Shown: positions 7,400 to 15,911 of the stretch, in pieces
Position numbering within the stretch: the stretch's first letter is position 1
Layout: the number at the start of each line of letters is the position of its first letter
DNA from: Limnohabitans sp. WS1
GTDB lineage: Bacteria; Pseudomonadota; Gammaproteobacteria; Burkholderiales; Burkholderiaceae_C
NCBI RefSeq assembly: GCF_003063265.1
Contig: NZ_NERU01000022.1
Coordinates: 1-64,000, forward strand
DNA: 64,000 nt
Reading direction: 5' to 3'
The notes under the pieces: generated by a model
Seen by the model: only the letters and a program-made list of their open reading frames with translations
Told to the model about the DNA's origin: nothing
Databases searched by the model: none
Translations under genes and position numbers: made by a program

Positions 7400-9439
7400 A
7401 TGCCCAAATCTCTTCTCGAACAACTCCCCGAAATCGTGGCCAACGGTCGCAAACAAGCCGAAAAAATCCTGGAGGGCATCGAAAGCCGTCACCGCGTGGG
7501 ACTGCAAACCCGTGAAGTCGTGCTGCCCGCACGCGACACCAAGGCACAAGACTGGATCGCCCAACAAAACAGAGCCAGCCAACACGAAGTGTTTGCACCC
7601 GGGCAGGCCAGCTTGCTTGACAACCCACAACCCATGCTGTGCGCAGCAACAGAAGCGCCTTGGACGAATCGGCTGATTTATGGCGACAACCTGCTGGCCA
7701 TGGCGGCCTTGTTGGCGGGTGATGACAACACACCGAGCTTGAGAGGCAAAGTCGATTTGATTTACATCGACCCACCATTCGACTCCAAGGCCGACTACCG
7801 CACCAAGGTCACACTGCCGGGTGTAGAGATTGAACAAAAGCCGACCGTCATCGAGCAGTTTGCCTATTCAGACACTTGGAGCGACGGCACGGCTTCGTAC
7901 CTCGCCATGATCACGCCGCGCCTGATCCTGATGCGTGAACTACTGGCCGATACCGGGTCCATTTATGTGCATCTGGACTGGCATGTGGGACATTACGTGA
8001 AGTTGGTGATGGATGAGATTTTTGGGAAAAAGAATTTTCGCAACGAGATCATCTGGCACTACTCCGGATGGAATAAGCAGCTCCAAACAAGCTTCGAAAA
8101 GCGACACGACACTCTGTTCCTGTACGGCAAGTCTGAAGGTCAATACTTTGAGTCCTACTTCGAAAAATGGGAGTCCAAAGAAGAATACGTAAAAAAGAGG
8201 AAACAAAGGATTCACATCGATTTTGATGGTCGCGACTATGTTCTATCCGATGCAGGCAATGGCGAGCGTATTAAGCGTTACCTTGACGATGTAATGAAAG
8301 AAGGTGTGGTCGTTGATGATGTATGGCACATCGACAAACTTAACAACTCTGCATCGGAATCGGTTGGCTATTCAACTCAAAAAACAAAAGAATTGTTAAG
8401 CCGAATCATCAAAGCGTCTTGTCCAAAAGGAGGACTGATCGCTGATTTCTTTGGAGGATCAGGAACTACAGCTGCAACTGCCGAAGATTTTGGCCGCCGC
8501 TGGATTACCACCGACCTCGGCAAGCCCTCTTGCATGATCATGCGCAAGCGTCTGATCGACCAAGAAGCCAATCCCTTTCTCTACCAAGCCATTGGCGACT
8601 ACCAAGTCGAAGCTGCCAAAGCACACTTGGGCCGCGATTTCCGCATCGGTGATTTGTCGCAGATCGTGTTGTCGCTTTATGGCGCGCTGCCCTTGCCATC
8701 CGATGTAAACCCACAGCGCAACCTCGGCCAAATCGCAGGCATGGCTCTCGGTGCAGGCCGGGGCAGCAAAACCCTGGTGCTGGCCGACTCGCCCAACAAG
8801 CTCACCGGCATGGCCACGCTCAAAAAGGCAGTAGCGCAGCGCGACAATCTCATGGGCGGCTGGGACCGTGTGGTGGTGCTGGGTTGGAACTTTGAGCCGT
8901 CGATTGGCGAAACCATCACCGCGCTCAACGACAGCCGCTTGGAAGTACTGGTCATTCCACCCGACCTGATGGACCGCCTCAAGAAAAAAGGCGGCATCGA
9001 CAAGCTGCGTGGGCAAGTGCGCTTCTCGTCGCTGCAATACCTGACCATCGAGCCAATCACGCGCAAAACTTCATCCAACGCAGCCGAAGAAACGCCGACC
9101 GAAACCTTGACCGTCAAGCTCAAAAACTATGTATTGCTCTCACCCGAGGCCATCAACCTGGACGACGCCAACCGCCAAGCATTGCAGCAAGTGGCCAACA
9201 AGGAGCCACTGGCCCTGATCGAATATTGGGCGGTGGACCCGGACTACGACGGCAAAGTGTTCCGCTCGGTCTGGCAAGACTACCGGGGCAACACGGCCAA
9301 CGATGCTGATGTGCTGCGCGTGGTCAAGCAAGCACAAGTGACCGTGCCGGTAAAGAGAGGGCCACGCAAGGTGTGCGTGCGCGTGGTCGATGTGTTTGGC
9401 TTTGAAGCCGAAGTGGTCTCCACCGTGGAGGCCGCATGA
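7400..9439 (+). CDS. mod: Type III restriction-modification system, DNA-methyltransferase (Mod) subunit
   Basis: 679 aa. The beta-class order of N6-adenine methyltransferase motifs is clear: catalytic motif IV DPPF (124-127) in VDLIYIDPPFDSKADYR comes first, and the S-adenosylmethionine-binding motif I DFFGGSGTT (349-357) follows. The region between them (about 215-345) is the likely target-recognition domain. A long C-terminal part is typical of Mod proteins that form Mod2Res complexes. It methylates one strand of an asymmetric site and supplies specificity to Res. The start at 7400 fits the usual N terminus. It overlaps res by 4 bp (ATGA), indicating translational coupling. Confidence 0.9.
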   Translation: MPKSLLEQLPEIVANGRKQAEKILEGIESRHRVGLQTREVVLPARDTKAQDWIAQQNRASQHEVFAPGQASLLDNPQPMLCAATEAPWTNRLIYGDNLLAMAALLAGDDNTPSLRGKVDLIYIDPPFDSKADYRTKVTLPGVEIEQKPTVIEQFAYSDTWSDGTASYLAMITPRLILMRELLADTGSIYVHLDWHVGHYVKLVMDEIFGKKNFRNEIIWHYSGWNKQLQTSFEKRHDTLFLYGKSEGQYFESYFEKWESKEEYVKKRKQRIHIDFDGRDYVLSDAGNGERIKRYLDDVMKEGVVVDDVWHIDKLNNSASESVGYSTQKTKELLSRIIKASCPKGGLIADFFGGSGTTAATAEDFGRRWITTDLGKPSCMIMRKRLIDQEANPFLYQAIGDYQVEAAKAHLGRDFRIGDLSQIVLSLYGALPLPSDVNPQRNLGQIAGMALGAGRGSKTLVLADSPNKLTGMATLKKAVAQRDNLMGGWDRVVVLGWNFEPSIGETITALNDSRLEVLVIPPDLMDRLKKKGGIDKLRGQVRFSSLQYLTIEPITRKTSSNAAEETPTETLTVKLKNYVLLSPEAINLDDANRQALQQVANKEPLALIEYWAVDPDYDGKVFRSVWQDYRGNTANDADVLRVVKQAQVTVPVKRGPRKVCVRVVDVFGFEAEVVSTVEAA

Positions 9440-12417
9440 GCACCGCTGCCGCAAAAGCCGACGACCAACTGGCCCTGGCCGCAGGCCTGACCGCCAAGAC
9501 CAACCAACTCTGCCTGAGGCTTGAATCGGGGGCGGCAGACATTCTAGAAATGGTCACGCCCACCACCGCCGATTTGCTGGCCTGGTGGTTTAGCGAAGAC
9601 ATGGTGATGGCCCGAGGTGGCCTGAACTTCCACGCCGGGCAAAAGCAGGCCATCTTGAACGCCATCGTGGCGCACGAGGTGCTCGGCGCAGGCCTTGAGC
9701 GCTGGTCGCTGTTGGACTTGTACCGCGCCGCTGCCCCTGATGCGCTGCTGACGGGCACACGCTTGAACGAAGTGTCTGCCGACAAGCATGGGCACCCCAA
9801 GTACTGCCTGAAGATGGCCACGGGCACGGGCAAGACCTGGGTGCTGCAAGCGCTGATGATCTGGCAGCTGCTGAACAAAACCGCCGCGCTGGCCGAAGGC
9901 ATTGACGACTCAAGGTTTACCCGCCAGTTCATGGTGGTGGCCCCGGGACTGATCGTTTACGAACGCCTGCTCGATGCGTTTTGCGGCAAGCTCGTTCCAG
10001 GTGGAAACGGCTCCCGCAACTTCGCCAGCTCCGACATGGCCAAGTTTGCCGACCTGTTCATCCCCGAGGCGCATCGCGAATCGGTGTTTGCCTTTGTGCG
10101 CGGCAACGTCTGCAGCAAGAACGAAATCGGCCTCAAAGCCACTGGCAACGGCATGATCGCCATCACCAACTGGCATCTGTTGGCCGAAGGTGGCGATGTG
10201 ACCGAAGACATCGAAGAAGTCGAAGCGCTTGGCGCACCTATGGACCCGCAAGATGTGGTGGCCCAAGTGCTGCCGCTCACACCCGGCCGCGCCACAGGCA
10301 ACAGCTTGGACGTGCTGGACCGCCGCTATGCACGGGGCAATGTGCTGGAGTTTTTGGCGCAGCTGCCCGAGTTGATGGTGTTCAACGACGAGGCCCACCA
10401 TATCCACGAGTTCAAACGCGAAGGCGAAACGACCGAGGTGGAATGGCAAAAAAGCCTGAGCCGCATCGCCCAAAGCAAGGGCCGCCGCTTTGTGCAGGTG
10501 GACTTTTCGGCCACACCCTACAACGACGTGGGCTCGGGCAAGAACAAACGCAAGGTGTTCTTTCCGCACATCGTGACCGACTTTGACCTGAAAAGCGCCA
10601 TGCGTGCCGGGCTGGTCAAGTCGCTGGTGCTGGACCGCCGCAAGGAAATCGGCGCATTGCCTTTGGAGGCGTTGGATTTCAAGGCCGATCGGGACGAATC
10701 GGGTAAGCCGACTCTCGGCGAGGGTCAGCGCGTCATGCTGCGGGCGGGGCTGACCAAACTACGCAAACTCGAAAAAGACTTTGCCACCATCGACCCGCAT
10801 CGCCGCCCCAAGATGCTGGTGGTTTGCGAAGACACCACCGTGTCGCCGCTGGTGGCCGAATTTTTGTGCGACCAGGAAGGCTTAAACGACGACGAGGTGA
10901 TGACTATCGACTCGGGCAAGAAAGCCGAACTGGGCCCCAAAGATTGGGAGCCAGTGCGAGAGCGACTTTTCAGCGTGGATAACCACGCCACACCGCGTGT
11001 GATCGTGAGCGTGCTCATGCTGCGTGAGGGCTTCGACGTGAACAACATTTGCGTCATAGTGCCGCTGCGCTCCAGCCAAGCGCAAATTTTGCTGGAGCAA
11101 ACCATCGGGCGCGGCTTGCGTCTGATGTGGCGTGACCCGGAGTACAACGACATCAAACGAGAAAACCGCGAACTGATCAAAGCCGGTAATGAACCTGGCA
11201 GTTTGCTGGATGTGTTGTCCATCGTTGAACACCCGGCATTTCAGTCTTTCTATGACGATCTGATCATGGAAGGCCTGGCGGGCACCACGGGCGATGACGG
11301 CGGCGATGGTGGCTCAGCCACCGGTGACATCATTGAAGCCGAGCTACGCGAAGACTTTCAAGCCTTTGACTTCGGCATTCCGTTCATCTTGCAAGAAGCA
11401 GACGAACTGCGTGACCACAAGCAAATCGATGTGACCACCCTGCCCGCCTTCGAGGCCATGCCTGCGGATCAGCTCAAGAGCATGCTGGGCCAAGGCGACA
11501 CCTTTGTCTCACAGGATCTGCAGAGTTCAACGCTGTTCGGTGATTACCGTGTAAACGGCGCGGTGATGAACGTGAGCGGCTACAACGAGTACCTGTCGCG
11601 CCTGACAAGGCGCATCAGCCAAGCGCTGAGCGAGCCACTGCCCAAGGGCAACAAGATCGCCACACACTTGGCCAAGCCCTATCTGCAAGTGAACACCGCC
11701 GAGTTGACCGGATGGATTGACGACTACATCTGGACGCAATTGTTTGTGGGCACCTTTAACCCGTTGGAAGATGAAAACTGGCGCTTGCTGCTGTTGCCGC
11801 CCGTGGTGGACCACATCACCAAGGTGTTTGCAATGGGCCTGCTGGAATCAGAAGAAAAGCACACCACAGGCCAGACCGAAGTACATTTACGATTCCTGAG
11901 CGAAGTGCCAAAGCTCATGGTGCGCGAAAGTGCATCGCTGGAAGTGTCCAAATGCATTTACACCCGACTGGGCTGGCCCAGCCGCAACGGCGGTTTAGAA
12001 AAGGCGTTCATCCATTGGGCGCAAAAAGACGCGCTGGTGCTGGCCTTTTGCAAGATCAGCGAGAACCGCCACACTTTTGCCCGCCTGCGCTACGTGAAGG
12101 TCGATGGCCTACCCGCTTTCTATTCACCCGACTTTTTGGTGCGCACCGCCGACGCGGTGTACCTGGTCGAAACCAAAGGACAGGAACAAACCATCCACCC
12201 CAACGTGCAACGCAAACTGAAAGCCGCACTGGCCTGGTGTGAACGCATCAACAACCTGACAGAAGAACAACGCGGTGGGCCGCCTTGGCACTATGTGCTT
12301 TTGGGTGAGACGATGGTTTATGAGTGGCAGGGCAAGAACGCTCACTTAGCAGAGCTGCTGGACTATGCGCGACTGCGGCCGCTGGGGGGGGCTTCGTTGC
12401 AGCAGCGGTTGATTTGA
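9436..12417 (+). CDS. res: Type III restriction endonuclease (Res) subunit
   Basis: 993 aa. It is a superfamily 2 helicase fused to a nuclease. Walker A is ATGTGKT (128-134), motif II is DEAH in MVFNDEAHHIHEF (318-321), motif III is SAT in VDFSATPYN (358-360), and the later motif VI region reads EQTIGRGLRLMW. Near the C terminus YSPDFLVRT followed by YLVETKGQ (about 895-913) is the PD-(D/E)XK endonuclease site. The helicase part drives ATP-dependent communication between two inverted, unmethylated sites before cleavage. All key motifs are intact, so the enzyme is probably functional. It starts inside the end of mod. Confidence 0.92.
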   Translation: MSTAAAKADDQLALAAGLTAKTNQLCLRLESGAADILEMVTPTTADLLAWWFSEDMVMARGGLNFHAGQKQAILNAIVAHEVLGAGLERWSLLDLYRAAAPDALLTGTRLNEVSADKHGHPKYCLKMATGTGKTWVLQALMIWQLLNKTAALAEGIDDSRFTRQFMVVAPGLIVYERLLDAFCGKLVPGGNGSRNFASSDMAKFADLFIPEAHRESVFAFVRGNVCSKNEIGLKATGNGMIAITNWHLLAEGGDVTEDIEEVEALGAPMDPQDVVAQVLPLTPGRATGNSLDVLDRRYARGNVLEFLAQLPELMVFNDEAHHIHEFKREGETTEVEWQKSLSRIAQSKGRRFVQVDFSATPYNDVGSGKNKRKVFFPHIVTDFDLKSAMRAGLVKSLVLDRRKEIGALPLEALDFKADRDESGKPTLGEGQRVMLRAGLTKLRKLEKDFATIDPHRRPKMLVVCEDTTVSPLVAEFLCDQEGLNDDEVMTIDSGKKAELGPKDWEPVRERLFSVDNHATPRVIVSVLMLREGFDVNNICVIVPLRSSQAQILLEQTIGRGLRLMWRDPEYNDIKRENRELIKAGNEPGSLLDVLSIVEHPAFQSFYDDLIMEGLAGTTGDDGGDGGSATGDIIEAELREDFQAFDFGIPFILQEADELRDHKQIDVTTLPAFEAMPADQLKSMLGQGDTFVSQDLQSSTLFGDYRVNGAVMNVSGYNEYLSRLTRRISQALSEPLPKGNKIATHLAKPYLQVNTAELTGWIDDYIWTQLFVGTFNPLEDENWRLLLLPPVVDHITKVFAMGLLESEEKHTTGQTEVHLRFLSEVPKLMVRESASLEVSKCIYTRLGWPSRNGGLEKAFIHWAQKDALVLAFCKISENRHTFARLRYVKVDGLPAFYSPDFLVRTADAVYLVETKGQEQTIHPNVQRKLKAALAWCERINNLTEEQRGGPPWHYVLLGETMVYEWQGKNAHLAELLDYARLRPLGGASLQQRLI

Positions 12418-12589
12418 GGAGGGCGAGTTAGTGGATGGGTTCAGGCCAACAAAACTAAAGTCAGCTATGCAGCGGGAGCGGACATTGGCGTTGGTCCGCA
12501 GGAGGGCAAATATCGGCCAACAGTAGTTACTTGGCTTTGGTGCCAGGCCCTGGGCCAGTATGCCAATTTGGCTTGGGCTTGCTTGCTGA
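12418..12589. other. Spacer between convergent res and greA-like genes
   Basis: 172 bp with several G/C-rich short inverted repeats, for example around CCAGGCCCTGGGCC near 12541-12554, that could act in termination from either side. No U-tract follows, so no terminator is claimed. Nothing coding was recognised. Confidence 0.3.
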
Positions 12590-13072
12590 TTAATTGACCC
12601 GCAGCACCTCAAATTGCTGTCGAATTGAAGCAACCTGTATCCACATCTCATCACCCTCGTATTTACCCAGCATGGCCCTACCCAAAGGGGCTTCGCTGCT
12701 GATGACCTGAATGAGCTGTGCGCCGCTGACCAACTTCATGCTGCCCCCATCCGGCCCGAGAAAGAGCAGTTGCTGCTTGTCGGCGGAATCGACTAGGAAG
12801 ACCAGCGCGCCGAGCTGTATACCTTTGCTGGCGTCATAGGGACGCGGGCGGAATTGGTGCCAATTAGCAAGCGCCTGGCGAATGTCTTCAGCGCGCCGAG
12901 CATGGCCGGTGGCAAGGTAGGCGGCTTCGAGTCCAAGTGTGTCGTATTTGTTTTCGGCAATGTTTTCTTCGTGAGTCGCCGCTTCATGGGCCGCACGCAC
13001 GGCCTGTTCTGCTTGCAGAAGGTCCTCGGCGAGCCGGTCTAGCACCTGCTGCTGCAGCAAGAATTTATCCAT
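12590..13072 (-). CDS. GreA/GreB-family transcription elongation factor-like protein
   Basis: 160 aa from MDKFLLQQQV; an upstream in-frame Met would add eight residues, but the Gre-like coiled coil begins directly at MDKF. Residues 1-80 are a helical, Glu/Ala-rich hairpin; residues ~85-150 match the GreA/GreB C-terminal FKBP-like domain (GIQLGALVFLVD, LLFLGPDGG, VISSEAPLGRAMLGK, GDEM). True Gre factors rescue backtracked RNA polymerase through acidic residues at the coiled-coil tip. This protein is a family outlier and could instead act like Rnk or another secondary-channel regulator. It sits at the right edge of the accessory island, convergent with res. Confidence 0.75.
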   Translation of the reverse strand: MDKFLLQQQVLDRLAEDLLQAEQAVRAAHEAATHEENIAENKYDTLGLEAAYLATGHARRAEDIRQALANWHQFRPRPYDASKGIQLGALVFLVDSADKQQLLFLGPDGGSMKLVSGAQLIQVISSEAPLGRAMLGKYEGDEMWIQVASIRQQFEVLRVN

Positions 13073-13277
13073 GATGAAAGGTCGGCACATCGCCAAGAGA
13101 GGGGCAGGTTTTGATTATGAGGGACTCCACCAGCCTTCGACGCTTGTGTTGGCTGCAGCTTAACTTCCGCTATGCGCACTGTCCTCTCGCTCATTTCCGT
13201 GCATCGAACGGTAGGAACCGGCCGACCGCCGCAGGCCATGATCAATGACTGCTTGGCTGCGCCCTCTGCGCCCCCAG

Positions 13278-13564
13278 CGCCTTGGGCACAGGCGGGTCCG
13301 CTTTTGGCTTCTTCCATGCTGCGGTGCGTGGCTTGGGCGCTGCGCTTTAGGGTTCAGGCGTGTTGGATGACGCCATATTTCCTCAAATCCTTTTCTCGGA
13401 ACAACAATGTCGCGATAAAAGTATGGCGACACTTTGTCGGCATCAATGTCACCATTCCACCTTTCGCGACAAGAGCGCACTTGGCCAATGCCCTTTTGAC
13501 ACAGGCTCACCAAGCTGTGGAGGATGTCATCACCCAATATCCCGAGGGTGTCGCGATTGATCAA
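13278..13564 (+). repeat. Right copy of the imperfect direct repeat: remnant of fic promoter and first codons
   Basis: Co-linear with 1371-1655. It retains one perfect operator (13408-13431) and a degraded one (13447-13471, left arm TGTCAC, spacer one base longer). The fic start ATG is replaced by TTG, and the codons read [19 protein letters not shown] then PEGVAIDQ before CVWRD and a TGA at 13580-13582. Nothing else of fic follows. The copy shows many point differences from the left one, so the duplication is not recent. Confidence 0.85.
13408..13431. promoter_or_regulatory. Preserved orphan fic-type operator (TGTCGC-N12-GCGACA)
   Basis: Same arms and spacer length as the two elements upstream of intact fic, but now lacking a downstream gene. 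Its perfect arms inside otherwise drifted sequence suggest either selection or recent homology. If the winged-helix Fic protein binds these palindromes, this site would still be occupied in the cell. Confidence 0.55.
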
Positions 13565-13586
13565 TGTGTGTGGCGTGACTGATTGC

Positions 13587-14693
13587 TCAGTCACCCAAAA
13601 CTCTTTGAAAAAACCAGAAGGTGCCCACAGCCAACGAAAGATACGAGGCCAAACGGGTGGTTTGGGTCAGGACAACCGGTCCACTCAATTGCCGAATAAG
13701 CCACATCACCAGCGCAGCGCTGAAAGCAACGACCAACTGTCCCAGTTCAATGCCCACGTTAAAGCCAAGCAAGCTCATGGCCTTGCCCATCCCGCCCACA
13801 CCCAGGTCGGTCAAAGCACCGGCCAGACCCAATCCATGAATCAAGGCGCAGACAAAAACCAATGTCAAACGCACAGCAACCGCCCCCGTCAAACTGCGAT
13901 GAGCTGACCAGCGGTCAAACACGGCCATGCCCACGATGGTGGCGGCAATGGCGGGCTCAACCCAAGCGCCGGGCACGTCCAAGCCATACACAGCACAGGC
14001 CACCAGCATCACTGCGTGACCTGCCGTGAAACAGGTGAGCACCAGCACCACTTGGCGCAAGCTCCATGCTGCTGCCAGCACCACCAGCAAAAACAACAAA
14101 TGATCGGCACCCGAAAGCACATGCCAAGCCCCCTGCTGCACTTGCTGCACCAAGCTGGCCCAGGCAGAGGGCAAGACAACCCCCTGTGGATGCTCGGGTG
14201 TCAATGTCATGAGCTGAGATTGCGCCCCACGCGTGACGGCGATGTGCTCCGTTTGCTCATCGGCATTTGTGCCAAACAAGCGCAATCCAAGCTGGAGATC
14301 AGTGACCAGCGCTGGTATCGCAAATCGTCCCAGCACCACCAAGTGGGTGGATGGTGCAAAGGGGGTGCTGTCAGGCGGTGCTGTGTTGAGCAAGATGCCT
14401 TCCAGCACACTGCGCCCTTGGTCACTGTCCAATGTAACGCCCCGCTTGATTTGCGACTCAATGCTCGCGCCATGGGCTCGCAGTTCCTGGATGGAAAGCA
14501 GGCCATCTTGGTCGTCATCAAATCCTGTCAATGAGGACACGGGCAGTGACAGCACCATGTATGCACCATCCCCCACGATGTTCAAGGTCCCCCGTTGCGA
14601 CACCACCCAATGCGCATGGGCTGTCGACATGGCAAAGACTGCCAGCAGGCATGTCAAAACCGATGCCCGCAACCATGAGTTCATGCTCGTCAC
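13587..14693 (-). CDS. HupE/UreJ-like membrane protein with a periplasmic EF-hand-like loop
   Basis: 368 aa. A signal peptide (about 1-27, ...AMSTAHAHW) leads to a periplasmic domain holding a calcium-type EF-hand loop, DDDQDGLLSIQELRAH (about 59-74). The C-terminal half (about 185-365) has roughly seven membrane segments and the family motif GAWHVLSGADHLLFLL, with further conserved histidines in TAGHAVML and ALIHGLGLAG. HupE/UreJ proteins are linked to nickel or other metal handling; this variant is a larger form with an extracytoplasmic domain whose substrate is unknown. Its ATG overlaps the stop of the upstream YHYH gene (ATGA), so the two are one operon. Confidence 0.8.
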   Translation of the reverse strand: MTSMNSWLRASVLTCLLAVFAMSTAHAHWVVSQRGTLNIVGDGAYMVLSLPVSSLTGFDDDQDGLLSIQELRAHGASIESQIKRGVTLDSDQGRSVLEGILLNTAPPDSTPFAPSTHLVVLGRFAIPALVTDLQLGLRLFGTNADEQTEHIAVTRGAQSQLMTLTPEHPQGVVLPSAWASLVQQVQQGAWHVLSGADHLLFLLVVLAAAWSLRQVVLVLTCFTAGHAVMLVACAVYGLDVPGAWVEPAIAATIVGMAVFDRWSAHRSLTGAVAVRLTLVFVCALIHGLGLAGALTDLGVGGMGKAMSLLGFNVGIELGQLVVAFSAALVMWLIRQLSGPVVLTQTTRLASYLSLAVGTFWFFQRVLGD

Positions 14694-15679
14694 ATCTTGC
14701 CTTTGACGCAGCGTTGCAGGTGAGGGAAGGTATCGGTGGCGTAGTAGTGGTAAATGCCCTTGGGAAATTCAGGTGTGACGCCGGTCCGACCATTGCATTC
14801 GTCCAGATCGCCCAAACCGGCCACGTATTCATAGTCTTGCGTGAAGGTGCCCATGGCATAGGTTGAAGTGTTGGCAGGGCGATTGACATCAGGCGTCGCT
14901 TTGGTGCGGTAGCTGGATGTGACCGTCTTGACCGCAGAGCTGGCGTCGCTTGCGACTGTGTAGCCATAGCGTGCGTAGATTGGAAAACCATCCGCAGCCC
15001 AACCAATCAGGGTCATGGCCTTGTTTCCCTTGCTCAGCTTGGTCAGCAAGCCCTCTGGAACACCGTGGTAGTGGTACATCCCGTTGGGCTGAACGTGCGC
15101 GTTGCTGCTGTCGGTTCCCCATTTAAAGAAGGTCTGACCCAAAGCCTCCAGACTCCATGCGCCCAAAGGCTGGCCGCCTTGTTGGCAATTGCCAGCGTCA
15201 CTGCAAGTGCCCGCTGTGCCCGGGTCAAAGGTGATGCCATTCAAAGCCACGCCAGGCTTGTCCCTGGCACCGACACGCGGCGTGACGACCGCTGTCGCGA
15301 CAGGTGTCACGGTGACAGAGGCGGCGATGGATTGTGCAGAAATGGGGTTGGGGTTGTCGTTGTTGGGGAATGTGCCCACATCGTGGTCTGGCAGGCCGTT
15401 GGCGGTCAGCGAACGCAATGCGCTGCTGCAGGACCAAGTTGCCGTGGCGGTGGCATTGACCGACGCCGAGCCATTGAACGCACTGGTGGCGTAGTCGCAG
15501 AGCACGCCAGCCGTGCTGGTGGCGGTCGTGCTGGTATCCGTGGTCGCTGCAGTTGTTGTTGCCGTGGCATCGTCACCGCCGCCGCACGCCGTCAATCCCG
15601 CCCCTGTCAAAACGGTGGCAACGAGCAGCAAAAAGCGTACCTGGGATAAGCTGACGGAAGGAGTTTTTAATGCATTCAT
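14690..15679 (-). CDS. YHYH-domain lipoprotein
   Basis: About 329 aa from MNALKTP; in-frame ATG and GTG starts further upstream would add 11-13 residues but leave the signal peptide less standard. The N terminus is a lipoprotein signal with lipobox LTAC followed by GGGDD and a Thr-rich linker. The body has the YHYH signature MYHYHGVPEG, then GWAADGFPIYARYGY and, near the end, KGIYHYYATDTFP. YHYH proteins are secreted or surface proteins of uncertain function, with a likely metal-binding His/Tyr motif. It is cotranscribed with the HupE-like protein and diverges from a BaeSR-like two-component system, which may control it. Confidence 0.8.
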   Translation of the reverse strand: MNALKTPSVSLSQVRFLLLVATVLTGAGLTACGGGDDATATTTAATTDTSTTATSTAGVLCDYATSAFNGSASVNATATATWSCSSALRSLTANGLPDHDVGTFPNNDNPNPISAQSIAASVTVTPVATAVVTPRVGARDKPGVALNGITFDPGTAGTCSDAGNCQQGGQPLGAWSLEALGQTFFKWGTDSSNAHVQPNGMYHYHGVPEGLLTKLSKGNKAMTLIGWAADGFPIYARYGYTVASDASSAVKTVTSSYRTKATPDVNRPANTSTYAMGTFTQDYEYVAGLGDLDECNGRTGVTPEFPKGIYHYYATDTFPHLQRCVKGKM

Positions 15680-15911
15680 GATCACTGATGTGTTTGTGTT
15701 GATTGAGGTCATGGCCACAGCAGTGTCAAAGGCACCGCTGCATCAGGGTGGGCAACAAGGTGGTCGTTTGTGTTGTTGTCTTCGATCCAATCACGCTCTT
15801 AGTTTCAACAAACACCTGTGCTGTCGCGACTGAATTATGGAAAAACACCGTGGTGAAAATATGGGCAAAACCTCACAATCTCCTCACAATTTCGGAGTCC
15901 AATAGCAGGCC

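Noticed and set aside
12418-12589. Small gene or RNA in the res/greA-like spacer
   Set aside because: Short plus-strand frame without ribosome-binding site or conserved structure.
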